Shown: positions 1-7,795 of the stretch, one piece after another
Layout: the number at the start of each line of letters is the position of its first letter
Numbering within the stretch: position 1 is the first letter of the stretch
DNA from: Nitrosomonas nitrosa
GTDB lineage: Bacteria; Pseudomonadota; Gammaproteobacteria; Burkholderiales; Nitrosomonadaceae
Direction of reading: 5' to 3'
NCBI RefSeq assembly: GCF_003051105.1
Contig: NZ_QAOO01000031.1
Span: 1 to 35,614 of the forward strand
Length of the DNA: 35,614 nt
Notes under the pieces: generated by a model
Seen by the model: only the letters and a program-made list of their open reading frames with translations
Database searches by the model: none
What the model was told of the DNA's origin: nothing
Program-made: the position numbers and the translations under genes

Positions 1-143
1 TTCTGGCGCAATGCTTCGTCTAGGTAGAGATACTGCAACCCACGCAGTACCTTCGGTATGTCGTCTCGCGATCTCAGATCAAATTTGATTTGAGATACGT
101 CAATTTCACCCAATTTCATCTGGATATTTTGTACAATGCGCAT
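1..143 (-). CDS. Transposase N-terminus (ISNCY/IS1202-type), cut by window edge
   Basis: The minus strand is open from the ATG at 143 to the window edge, giving 47 residues that begin MRIVQNIQMKLGEIDVSQ and continue with RSRDDIPKVLRGLQYLY. That opening (KxGEI, SRDDIPxxLRGLQ) is the N-terminus I associate with ISNCY-family transposases of the IS1202 type. A good Shine-Dalgarno (GGAGGG) sits just upstream of the ATG. The catalytic part lies outside the window, so activity cannot be judged. The family call is from recognition of a short N-terminal segment only. Confidence 0.65.
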   Translation of the reverse strand, partial: MRIVQNIQMKLGEIDVSQIKFDLRSRDDIPKVLRGLQYLYLDEALRQ

Positions 144-345
144 TCGCCCTCCACTCCAACGAAGTTTATATCTTGAGAATGATATTCCCTCTGATTTTAG
201 TCGAAGTTTGAGGCTATTCCGCTTAAAAATAAGCAAAAATTAGCTAATAAAACCCAGCTTTACTCTATTCCCAAGAAAACTTCGTCTCTAAAAATAAAAT
301 GTAACCTTTTGTTACTTATTCAATTTATGAGTTTTCGGGCTGACA
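1..345 (-). mobile_element. Insertion sequence, transposase-proximal end
   Basis: The transposase start is preceded by about 200 bp of AT-rich non-coding DNA. Read on the minus strand, this begins at 345 with TGTCAGCCCGAAAACTCA. Base 345 is where the hsdS reading frame stops matching normal HsdS sequence (after the NYPAINS segment), so the IS boundary is placed there. The terminal bases GCCCGAA...TCATAAATTG resemble the ends of the MITE-like repeats around metG. The other end and any target duplication are outside the window, so the boundary is an inference. A small hairpin (GTAAC/GTTAC, 301-315) lies inside the leader. Confidence 0.55.
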
Positions 346-1427
346 CTATTTATAGCAGGATAGTTAGAACCTGCTAACAGAGTCTGAATCTGCTTTTCAA
401 CAAATTCTGCAAAAAATAAAGAAAAAATATAAGGCGGATTTGCAATATTGTCTCGACACCTGATAACCGCAAAACCTGTTGAACAAACCAAATCCTCTAC
501 ATGATTTTTGATTAAACAGTGGGATTGAAGATTAGGTCTTACTGTTCCGAATAAAATATCTCCTTTTTTTACAATTCTTCGTGCTCTTGAAGGCGCTGTT
601 GCAAATATTTGATCAGAATAATTTCGCAGCACACCCCTATCAACATCTTCCAACGAAATATACTTAAATTTGTAATTTGGATTAACGCTTGCATTCAAAT
701 TTTCTGGATCAATATCTGCCGCCTCACCCAACTTCTTCACCACCCAACCCTCTTTCAATCGCCCATTTTCATAAGGATTGAGCAGGGTTTGCATGGCGCC
801 TTGTTTGATCTGGCGTTTTTTGGCGATGAGGCGGGTGAGGGACTGAATCAGGGCGTCGGCATCGCTGAGCGCGTTGGCGATGGCGGTTTGTTCTCTTTTA
901 TCAGGAAAAACCACCTGCAAACCCAAAAAAGTTTCTTTGGAAATATTTTTCATGCTACCGCTTGTTCCTGTAGCGGTATCTTTAATCGCTTTGCTGAACT
1001 GACCAAAGCTTAACAAATACGCAAGCCATCTGACATTAACACCGGCTTCTTTTCTAATAATTGTTTGCCATAATCGATCAGGCAAAAACAAATATGAATA
1101 ATCCTTATCTACGTAGCCGCATTCACCAACTAATACTGGCGTATTCATCCTGCTGATCACAATTGAATCTTTAGTTGGATTTAATTTAGCGCGCCCAATA
1201 TCACCAGGAAGAATCTTCTTACATTCCTCAGGAAAAAAGTACCCATCTAAAATACATGATGTCTTTAATACTGACTCGGTATGACCATAAAGACCTAGTT
1301 TTTCATCTACTGAATTAACGCTTACACCCGCATTTAACTCAGAAATGAGAACCGACAAGCGCACAACGCTCCAATCCTCCGGAATCACCCCCGCCTCAGT
1401 CTGCTTGTAACCCGGTTTCAATGCCAT
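312..1427 (-). CDS. hsdS: Type I restriction enzyme specificity subunit HsdS, 3' truncated
   Basis: HsdS sets DNA target recognition for a type I restriction-modification complex. Visible parts are the first target-recognition domain (starting near GVIPEDW), the central conserved helix region (KREQTAIANALSDADALIQSL to KQGAMQTLL), and a second target-recognition domain that reaches AGSNYPAINS. The usual distal conserved helix region that should follow is missing. The last ~10 residues (VSPKTHKLNK) appear to be encoded by the adjacent IS. At 371 residues it is short for a two-domain HsdS. The start overlaps the 3' end of hsdM by 10 nt, showing translational coupling. The product probably cannot assemble normally, because the missing helix is needed for HsdM contact (known for the family). 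Confidence 0.88.
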   Translation of the reverse strand: MALKPGYKQTEAGVIPEDWSVVRLSVLISELNAGVSVNSVDEKLGLYGHTESVLKTSCILDGYFFPEECKKILPGDIGRAKLNPTKDSIVISRMNTPVLVGECGYVDKDYSYLFLPDRLWQTIIRKEAGVNVRWLAYLLSFGQFSKAIKDTATGTSGSMKNISKETFLGLQVVFPDKREQTAIANALSDADALIQSLTRLIAKKRQIKQGAMQTLLNPYENGRLKEGWVVKKLGEAADIDPENLNASVNPNYKFKYISLEDVDRGVLRNYSDQIFATAPSRARRIVKKGDILFGTVRPNLQSHCLIKNHVEDLVCSTGFAVIRCRDNIANPPYIFSLFFAEFVEKQIQTLLAGSNYPAINSVSPKTHKLNK

Positions 1428-3865
1428 GCAAACCCCATCTTGTGCAGGTGCGCATTGACGGCCTGTTCCAGCTCCGTCACTTGCTGGTTTTGCTGCGGTA
1501 GTGGTGTTTCATAACGCTCGGCGAGTTCCTTGATGCGCTGCGTCAAGCGCTGGCTGATGCGATCCATCTCGCTGTGAATATCACGGTCAATGGCGGCCAG
1601 CCATTTGTCGTCGACTACCAGTTGCTTGATTTGGTCTTGGGTCAACGTGGGGTAGAACGCCAGCAGTTTGGCGTCCAGCTCAGCTTCGGTGGACTGGATG
1701 GCTTTCTTGGTTGCCGCTTCCTGTTCCAATAGTTGCAGGTATTGGCTGAGAAGCTTTGCTTCTTCAACCGATTGCACATCGTTTTTGATTTCTTTCAGGC
1801 GCGCGGTAATGCTGGCTTTGTTGAGCTTGTCGAGTTCGGCGAACGCGCCGCCCTCGTCCGCGTTGCCGCCGTGTTCCTCTTCCATTTCGGTTTTCCGGCT
1901 TTGCAGCGTTTCCAGTTCGGTGTTGAGCGCATCGATGGCTTGTTGCTGTGCGGCAAAGTAGCGGTTAATCACGAGCGTTTTCGGAATTAAATCGCACGCC
2001 CAGCCTTTGTCGAGGGTTTTGGTGACCTGGCCGTCCTTGTTTTTCTTCTCCTCCACGATGCGGTAAGTGATGGCTTGCCAGCCTCCGCCTGTTTCAACCG
2101 GCGCGGCGATCAGGTAACAGTCATCCTGCATCACCTCGAACCAGTAATTCATCAGGTGCTGGTAGACGTCGTAGGGGTCGATCAGCGCGCGGCCCTGGTA
2201 GGTGGCGAGCAAGGCTTCGCTGATCTGGTGGATGATTTCCTTCGGATGGAAACCGGGTTGCAGTGCTTTCAAGGCGGCGGTGGTATTTGCTTCCCACTGG
2301 CTGAACACCCGGTTCATCTCGGCCATGTAGCTGACAAATTCGGGGTGCGTGAAAATGGTTTGCTTGATGGCGTCCTTGCTCACTTTCAGGCTCAGGTAGT
2401 TTGGACTGCGTTTGGCCTCAACGAATAATGCCGCTTTAAGATTGGGGCATACGACCCAGTAATCCTGCAGCGCGTCGATATCGGCTTTGGGAATATCGCC
2501 CAGCAGATGGGCTTCGATGTCCTGCAGATCTTCGGCTTCCGAACCGTCGATATAGCGCGGGATGTTGAGGTTGAATTCGTTTTTTTCGATTTCATTGAAC
2601 GGGACGATGCGGCTGTAGCCTGCGATTTCGGTCTGTTTGTTGAACACATCGACCATTTTGTGGATGTCCATTTCGCGCAGGCGGTTTTTGTTGCCGTCTT
2701 TCATGAACCCCTTGCCCGCGTCGATCATGAAGATGCCTTTGCGATTTTGCGCGTTTTCCTTGTCGATGACGATGATGCACGCCGGGATGCCGGTGCCGTA
2801 AAACAGGTTGGCCGGCAGGCCGATGATGCCTTTGATCAAGCCCTTGCGGATAATATTCTCACGGATAGCCGCTTCGACATTGCCGCGGAATAGCACGCCG
2901 TGCGGCAGAATGCACGCGCCCTTGCCACGGCTTTTCAGCGAACGGATGATGTGCAGCAGATAGGCGTAATCGCCGTTTTTATCCGGCGGCACGCCGAATC
3001 CTGCAAAGCGCTGGTGCGGATCATTTTCGGTATCGACCCCGTTGCCCCAGCGCTTATCGCTGAACGGCGGATTGGCGACCACGTAATCGAAGGTTTTCAA
3101 GCCGCCCTGTTCATTGAGAAACAACGGATTGGCGAGCGTATTGCCCTGCTTGATCTCCGCGCCGGGGTTGTCGTGCAGGATCATGTTCATGCGCGCCAGA
3201 CCGCTGGTGGCGGCATCCTTTTCCTGGCCGTACAGCGTGACCTTGGATTTGGCGGCATCGGCCACTTTCAGCAGCAGCGACCCGGAACCGCAGGTAGGGT
3301 CGTAAACTGTCGTTTCAGCCGTGGTTTCGGCCCGATCGATACCGATGATGCGCGCCATGACCCGGCTCACTTCCGCCGGGGTGTAGAATTGCCCCTTGCT
3401 TTTGCCGCTTTCGGTGGCAAAATGGCGCATGAGGTATTCGTAGGCATCGCCGAGGATGTCATCGCCTTCTGCGCGGTTTTTGCTGAAATCGAGCGCCTTG
3501 TTTTCAAAGATGGCGATGAGGTTGCTGAGCCTGTCGACCATGTCCTTGCCGCTGCCGAGCTTTTCCGGATCGTTGAAGTCCGGCATGCTGGACAGCTTGT
3601 TGGCATTGGCGAGCGGCGCGATGATTTTCTTGTTGATATCGTCCCCGATGGTGGGCTTGCCTTTGAGCGCCACCATGTCCTTGAAACCCGCACCCGGCGG
3701 GATGGTGATCGGCGCAAACGGCTGCCCGGCGTATTTGTCGCTGACGTATTTGATGAACAGCATCACCAGCACATAATCCTTGTACTGGCTGGCATCCATG
3801 CCGCCGCGCAGTTCATCGCAGCTCGACCACAGGGAGGAATAAAGTTCGGATTTCTTGATGGCCAT
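1418..3865 (-). CDS. hsdM: Type I restriction-modification DNA methyltransferase subunit HsdM
   Basis: An N6-adenine DNA methyltransferase that modifies the recognition site of a type I system. The N-terminal HsdM helical domain (about 1-150) is followed by GQFYTP (about 158-163, motif X), the SAM-binding loop DPTCGSGS (about 189-196, motif I) and the catalytic NPPF (265-268, motif IV). All key residues are present. At 815 residues it is clearly longer than the 500-550 residue classical HsdM. The extra C-terminal part (about 480 onward) carries a charged coiled-coil stretch around 640-750, seen in a longer HsdM subgroup. hsdS follows with an overlap. No hsdR is present in the window; it may lie beyond the IS or be lost. 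No clear Shine-Dalgarno precedes the ATG. Confidence 0.95.
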   Translation of the reverse strand: MAIKKSELYSSLWSSCDELRGGMDASQYKDYVLVMLFIKYVSDKYAGQPFAPITIPPGAGFKDMVALKGKPTIGDDINKKIIAPLANANKLSSMPDFNDPEKLGSGKDMVDRLSNLIAIFENKALDFSKNRAEGDDILGDAYEYLMRHFATESGKSKGQFYTPAEVSRVMARIIGIDRAETTAETTVYDPTCGSGSLLLKVADAAKSKVTLYGQEKDAATSGLARMNMILHDNPGAEIKQGNTLANPLFLNEQGGLKTFDYVVANPPFSDKRWGNGVDTENDPHQRFAGFGVPPDKNGDYAYLLHIIRSLKSRGKGACILPHGVLFRGNVEAAIRENIIRKGLIKGIIGLPANLFYGTGIPACIIVIDKENAQNRKGIFMIDAGKGFMKDGNKNRLREMDIHKMVDVFNKQTEIAGYSRIVPFNEIEKNEFNLNIPRYIDGSEAEDLQDIEAHLLGDIPKADIDALQDYWVVCPNLKAALFVEAKRSPNYLSLKVSKDAIKQTIFTHPEFVSYMAEMNRVFSQWEANTTAALKALQPGFHPKEIIHQISEALLATYQGRALIDPYDVYQHLMNYWFEVMQDDCYLIAAPVETGGGWQAITYRIVEEKKNKDGQVTKTLDKGWACDLIPKTLVINRYFAAQQQAIDALNTELETLQSRKTEMEEEHGGNADEGGAFAELDKLNKASITARLKEIKNDVQSVEEAKLLSQYLQLLEQEAATKKAIQSTEAELDAKLLAFYPTLTQDQIKQLVVDDKWLAAIDRDIHSEMDRISQRLTQRIKELAERYETPLPQQNQQVTELEQAVNAHLHKMGFAWH

Positions 3866-4022
3866 GTGTTTTTGTTATTTTTGAAATTCGCTAATATACC
3901 GCAGTGCGCGCATTTAGTAGATTCAATCACAAGCGATGCCTTCATCAGGCCATCTGCTGCAGTCGTAGCCTGCTATCCAGAAATAGGGGCTGGAACGCTC
4001 GGAAGCGAGTCAACGGGAAGTG

Positions 4023-5618
4023 CTAAATTTTAAGCGCATAGACCCTGATGATTTCCTGCACTGCTTGGGTCACCTTCGTTTCGAGTTCTTCGTGCCAATG
4101 CAACCCATTTTGGCCATAGATGATCACGCGGCGGGTGCTCAGATCGATTGGAATATCGTCTGCATTTTTTGAAATAATCAGCACGGGTTTGGCAAGCGTA
4201 TGCGCGATTCCAAGCTCGTAAAGTACATTAGGATTCCGGCCAGAAATATCAGCGATGACGAAATCTGCGGTATTAATGCTTTGCCAGATATCAACCAGAA
4301 TATCGCTGGGTTTAAACACATCGTCTCCTCGCATGGGCAGGACATCCAATGATTTGCACACGCCAGAGAGTATTCGATGAACGTCATTGGACCATTCGAG
4401 GCTGAACGGCATGACGATAAAGCAGCTTATTTTATCGCGGTAGGCTCGTTTGCTAACTTCTGGATAAAGCCGCTCCGGTCCCAGGAAAATGATATGACGC
4501 TTGAGCTGATCCGCTGATTTATTGAGCGCATCGATATAACTGTCCAGTCCAGTGGATCGCAACGTCGTACGGAGACCCACATGGGTCGATTGCCAGCCAT
4601 TATGCTCGAGCTGGTTTTGATGTAGGTTTTTCGTGTATTTTTTTAAGTACTGCACACTATCGTCAAAGCGATCCGTCAGCCAAACCACACTGACTACCAA
4701 GCTGACAATAAGTAAAACCGCGCAAAATGCTTTCCATATCGGATGAATCTGAATCAGACTCAACACCACGACTATCAACACACCGCCCAACGTCAGCAGG
4801 ATGAGGATGCCGGATAAATCCGATCTCGATCGTGCGGCGGCTTCATCTTGAATCTCTAAGCCGATATCTTTCTCAGACGAATCTTTTTTGATCTCAGAAA
4901 GCAGCAAATAAGAAGAAAGCAGCAAGAACTGGCCAAACATCCAGATCGGTTCAATACCCACTGGTACAGCTTCTTCACTATAAGCCATATCACTCGCGAT
5001 CAGCAACGCTGTGGCGAGCAGCATCCAATTAATGACGAATGGCGCTTTCAGCAAAATACAGCCCAGACCAATCAACAGCACCAGAAATTCCAGACCGGCT
5101 GTCACCGCGTCGAGTCGCCCTGCCATCGTGTTGAGACTCGAGCCATATTCGGGATAATAAAAGCTGGTCAAGATCAACGCCAGGCCAAAGAAAAGCAAAG
5201 AGAAAACCACCTTGGTCATTAAGGTGGGCGGATAGCGATGCCATAACGTAATCGCCAGATAACCCCAGGCACAAACCCAGCTAAAAACAAACCCGCTATA
5301 ACTGATGGCCGAATAGTCCGGAATACCCGGCGTGGGAAAATGTAAAAAACGATGGCTGCCATCAGGGTCATACGTCAACCAGGAAATAGACAGTAAAATA
5401 AGACCCAAACCCTGGATCGCCATAAACCCTGCATAAGGTCTGATAACGTTAAATGAGGCAACAAAAGCGGCAAATGCGGCTGCAATGGCGACAAGCGCTT
5501 CATCCCAATTATAAAAATCCTGGCCAAATAGCTGATCGCCCAGCACCAGCCAGCAACTTAGCCAAAATAGGTAGATCGCCGCGATTCCGCCTAGATATAA
5601 ATTGGTCAACGCTTTCAT
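4023..5618 (-). CDS. Polytopic membrane protein with C-terminal nucleoside deoxyribosyltransferase/TIR-like domain
   Basis: Not a named gene. From the ATG at 5618 the product is 531 residues; the frame stays open upstream to a TTG at 5756 (577 residues), but that segment lacks a helix and an obvious ribosome site. About ten hydrophobic helices fill the first ~315 residues. A soluble tail of about 215 residues follows. Within it, CFIVMPF (near 399) and FVIADISGRNPNVLYELGIAH (near 453) match the nucleoside 2-deoxyribosyltransferase-like fold, related to TIR/SLOG enzymes. In that family the Glu of the YELGxA motif (here about E468) is catalytic. The domain probably cleaves or binds a nucleotide or NAD-type ligand at the cytoplasmic face. 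It sits 157 bp upstream of hsdM on the same strand, a defence-island setting. A role as a membrane-bound immune effector is inference. Confidence 0.75.
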   Translation of the reverse strand: MKALTNLYLGGIAAIYLFWLSCWLVLGDQLFGQDFYNWDEALVAIAAAFAAFVASFNVIRPYAGFMAIQGLGLILLSISWLTYDPDGSHRFLHFPTPGIPDYSAISYSGFVFSWVCAWGYLAITLWHRYPPTLMTKVVFSLLFFGLALILTSFYYPEYGSSLNTMAGRLDAVTAGLEFLVLLIGLGCILLKAPFVINWMLLATALLIASDMAYSEEAVPVGIEPIWMFGQFLLLSSYLLLSEIKKDSSEKDIGLEIQDEAAARSRSDLSGILILLTLGGVLIVVVLSLIQIHPIWKAFCAVLLIVSLVVSVVWLTDRFDDSVQYLKKYTKNLHQNQLEHNGWQSTHVGLRTTLRSTGLDSYIDALNKSADQLKRHIIFLGPERLYPEVSKRAYRDKISCFIVMPFSLEWSNDVHRILSGVCKSLDVLPMRGDDVFKPSDILVDIWQSINTADFVIADISGRNPNVLYELGIAHTLAKPVLIISKNADDIPIDLSTRRVIIYGQNGLHWHEELETKVTQAVQEIIRVYALKI

Positions 5619-6058
5619 CAATGAATTGCTCGCTCGAAAATAAGTTTCATCTCTAAGACTTATGCTTTTACCGGCACAAAGCAAGATAGCTTGAGAATCG
5701 ATTAGTGTATGAAAATATCCGCTGTTAAAGATTGGTGGTGCTTTATTTTTCGGCAAGTTTCAGGCAGATATTGAGTGCCTATTATTACTTTTATCGCAAT
5801 GTGCACAAAAATTAGGCTACGCCTTCGTTATGGGCAATAAGTTGCCTTAGCTCGGAGTAGACTTCCATACATTTAGTTTGCATGGCATCTGCATACAATA
5901 TTTGAAAATAGAGCCTATTTGACGCTTATAAACCCTGTTTGAACTCAAATAAAAAACTTTTCAAAGTTGAGAAATTATCCAAATGGTGTTAGTTTATAAA
6001 ACGGTATCGATAAGAATTATCATCAAATCATTAGTTAAAAAATAATTATGAGGTGGTT
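5619..6058. other. Divergent intergenic region between the membrane enzyme and the protease
   Basis: No convincing gene. It must carry promoters for both flanking genes. A small minus-strand frame at 5812-5883 (23 residues from ATG, MQTKCMEVYSELRQLIAHNE then GVA and stop) is open about 15 codons further upstream. Its protein-like composition suggests either a tiny gene or the tail of a decayed one. The upstream extension of the membrane-protein frame to the TTG at 5756 also lies here. The DNA around 5890-6050 is AT-rich. Confidence 0.4.
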
Positions 6059-6595
6059 ATGATTATAAAAATACCAAAACTTTTTAAAGGAAATAATTAC
6101 GTTGACATTGTCGTTTTAGCAAGTGTATTTCTGTTAGGACTAACGCCATTAACGACATCCGCTAAAGAAAAATCGGTTTACGGGTACCTGGAACCCGTGG
6201 TGCTTTATCCAGATAAAATCCCATTGATCGCCAAACTTGATACCGGTGCGGTGACAGCTTCTCTCTCTGCTACAGACATCCATTTATATAAAAAGAACGG
6301 TAAGCGATATGTGAAATTTAAAGTTTCCCACCCAAAAATTGAAAAAACGCTCAAATACGACCTACCCGTTGTTCGCATCGCCAAAATCAAGAACCGCGCC
6401 AGTGAGGAAAAATCAGAAAGCTATGACCCGCGCCCGGTTGTGAAGATGCCTATTTATTTCGATGGAAGACTCTATGATATCGCGGTTAATCTGATTGATC
6501 GCACACACTTCACCGCCCCGATGCTTTTGGGTAGAAAAGCATTGGATAAACTTAACGCAGTGGTCGATGGCACAACCAAATACACCATCCAATAA
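6059..6595 (+). CDS. Exported retropepsin-like aspartic protease (RimK-associated/PF05618 type)
   Basis: A 178-residue protein of the ATP-dependent zinc protease / retropepsin-like family (formerly DUF785). An N-terminal hydrophobic segment ending TTSA-KEK looks like a signal peptide. The aspartic motif KLDTGAVTASL (Asp at about residue 61) follows, and the closing segment LLGRKALDKLNAVVD is typical of the family. The ATG at 6059 is preferred over an in-frame GTG at 6053 because a GAGGT ribosome site sits about 4 nt upstream. It is divergent from the membrane enzyme and followed by a strong terminator. Family members often sit beside RimK-like ligases or transglutaminase-like genes, none of which occurs here. 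Substrate unknown. Confidence 0.85.
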   Translation: MIIKIPKLFKGNNYVDIVVLASVFLLGLTPLTTSAKEKSVYGYLEPVVLYPDKIPLIAKLDTGAVTASLSATDIHLYKKNGKRYVKFKVSHPKIEKTLKYDLPVVRIAKIKNRASEEKSESYDPRPVVKMPIYFDGRLYDIAVNLIDRTHFTAPMLLGRKALDKLNAVVDGTTKYTIQ

Positions 6596-6636
6596 TCACT
6601 TAACTGTTGGAGCCCACCATTGAAGCCGCTAGTTGA

Positions 6637-6666
6637 TAAGCCTCCGGCCAAATTGGAGGCTTATTT
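6637..6666 (+). terminator. Rho-independent terminator after the protease gene
   Basis: A perfect 9-bp stem (TAAGCCTCC at 6637-6645 with GGAGGCTTA at 6655-6663) and a 9-nt loop, followed by TTATTTCTA. It lies 42 bp after the protease stop and separates that gene from the TIR gene. Confidence 0.8.
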
Positions 6667-6735
6667 CTATGCGCGCCTCAAACGGGCATAAAACCTGCAC
6701 CCTATCAGCGGCCCCTATCGATTACTTCCAACGAA

Positions 6736-7614
6736 ATGACCAAAATCTTCATCAGCTACCGCCGCAATGATGTCGGTGGCTACGCAGGCCGCCTTTGTGA
6801 CCGCCTAAATGCACATTTAGGTGAAGACAGCATATTCATGGATGTAGAGGACATTCATCCTGGTCAGGATTTCGTGCGCGCAATCGATGATACTGTCGCC
6901 AAATGCGATTACCTGCTCGTACTGATCGGACCACGTTGGCTCGAAACGCTGGCGCAACGTTCTAGTTCCAATGAAGATTTCGTTCATCATGAAATCGTTA
7001 CTGGTCTTACGCGTAACATCCAGGTTATTCCCGTTCTCGTTGCTGGAGCGAAAATGCCGGGAATACAGCAAATGCCGGCAGATTTGGCAGAACTAAGCCG
7101 CCGTCAGGCAATCGAGATCAGAGATGACCGATTCGACGACGACGTAGCCAGACTGATCAGACTCTTGGAAATCGCATCGCCCAAAAAATCATTGCAGCCT
7201 GTGTCACGCTCACGTCTAAGGGTATTTGCTGTTTTGGCTGTATTCATATCGATCTTGATTGCCGGCATTGTCTTTTTAGCTTCACAGCGCTCTCCAGTCC
7301 CAGAAATCAATGGGACTTGGATAGCGGATATGCAGAAATCGGGCCGGCAACCCTACCGGATCAGCCTAACTTTCGTTCATGAAGGTCGCGTGATACGCGG
7401 TATAGTTGACTATCCAACCGGAAATGGAGTCATCCAAGAAGGGACTGTTGAGGGTGAATCGCTAACTTTCTCTACTTTGCACACCCCACAATTTGAATCT
7501 GAACCCGCCGTGATCCACTTTACCGGCAAAATCAAAGAAGATGGTATTTATCTGACTTCAACCGATGATGCAGGAATCGCTACCGGCATTGCTCGCAAAA
7601 AGCATAGTAAATAA
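6736..7614 (+). CDS. TIR-domain protein with one membrane helix and an extracytoplasmic beta-rich domain
   Basis: A 292-residue protein. Residues 1-145 are a TIR_2-type domain: KIFISYRRND (3-12) and IFMDVEDIHPGQDF (33-46). A glutamate at about 86 in VHHEIVTGL corresponds to the catalytic Glu of TIR NAD hydrolases (family knowledge). A single membrane helix lies at about 162-183. The C-terminal ~105 residues begin NGTWIADM and contain repeated strand patterns (GRVIRGIVDYPTGNG, GTVEGESLTFS, FTGKIKEDGIYLTS), suggesting a small lipocalin-like barrel outside the cytoplasm. This order suggests an outside sensor coupled to a cytoplasmic TIR enzyme, but that is inference. No strong ribosome site precedes the ATG. 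It follows the protease gene after a terminator, so it probably has its own promoter. Confidence 0.85.
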   Translation: MTKIFISYRRNDVGGYAGRLCDRLNAHLGEDSIFMDVEDIHPGQDFVRAIDDTVAKCDYLLVLIGPRWLETLAQRSSSNEDFVHHEIVTGLTRNIQVIPVLVAGAKMPGIQQMPADLAELSRRQAIEIRDDRFDDDVARLIRLLEIASPKKSLQPVSRSRLRVFAVLAVFISILIAGIVFLASQRSPVPEINGTWIADMQKSGRQPYRISLTFVHEGRVIRGIVDYPTGNGVIQEGTVEGESLTFSTLHTPQFESEPAVIHFTGKIKEDGIYLTSTDDAGIATGIARKKHSK

Positions 7615-7795
7615 TCGAAATATCAGTCTGCTCGGTCTACAGTAGATCGGTCTATTATCGGTCAACCTCTTTATTAGAGTCCAGGATTCTGCCCGTCAGC
7701 TATTGGATAAAGCTGCTCAAACCCAACTTCGACCGATTAGCCACGTTGCAGCCAAGAACAGCGCTTTATATGAGGAAAAATCAAACTGGCGTTGG

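Noticed and set aside
2900..4033. Long 377-codon plus-strand frame opposite hsdM
   Set aside because: It is a shadow of the GC-rich hsdM frame; composition is not protein-like and hsdM motifs on the other strand are decisive.
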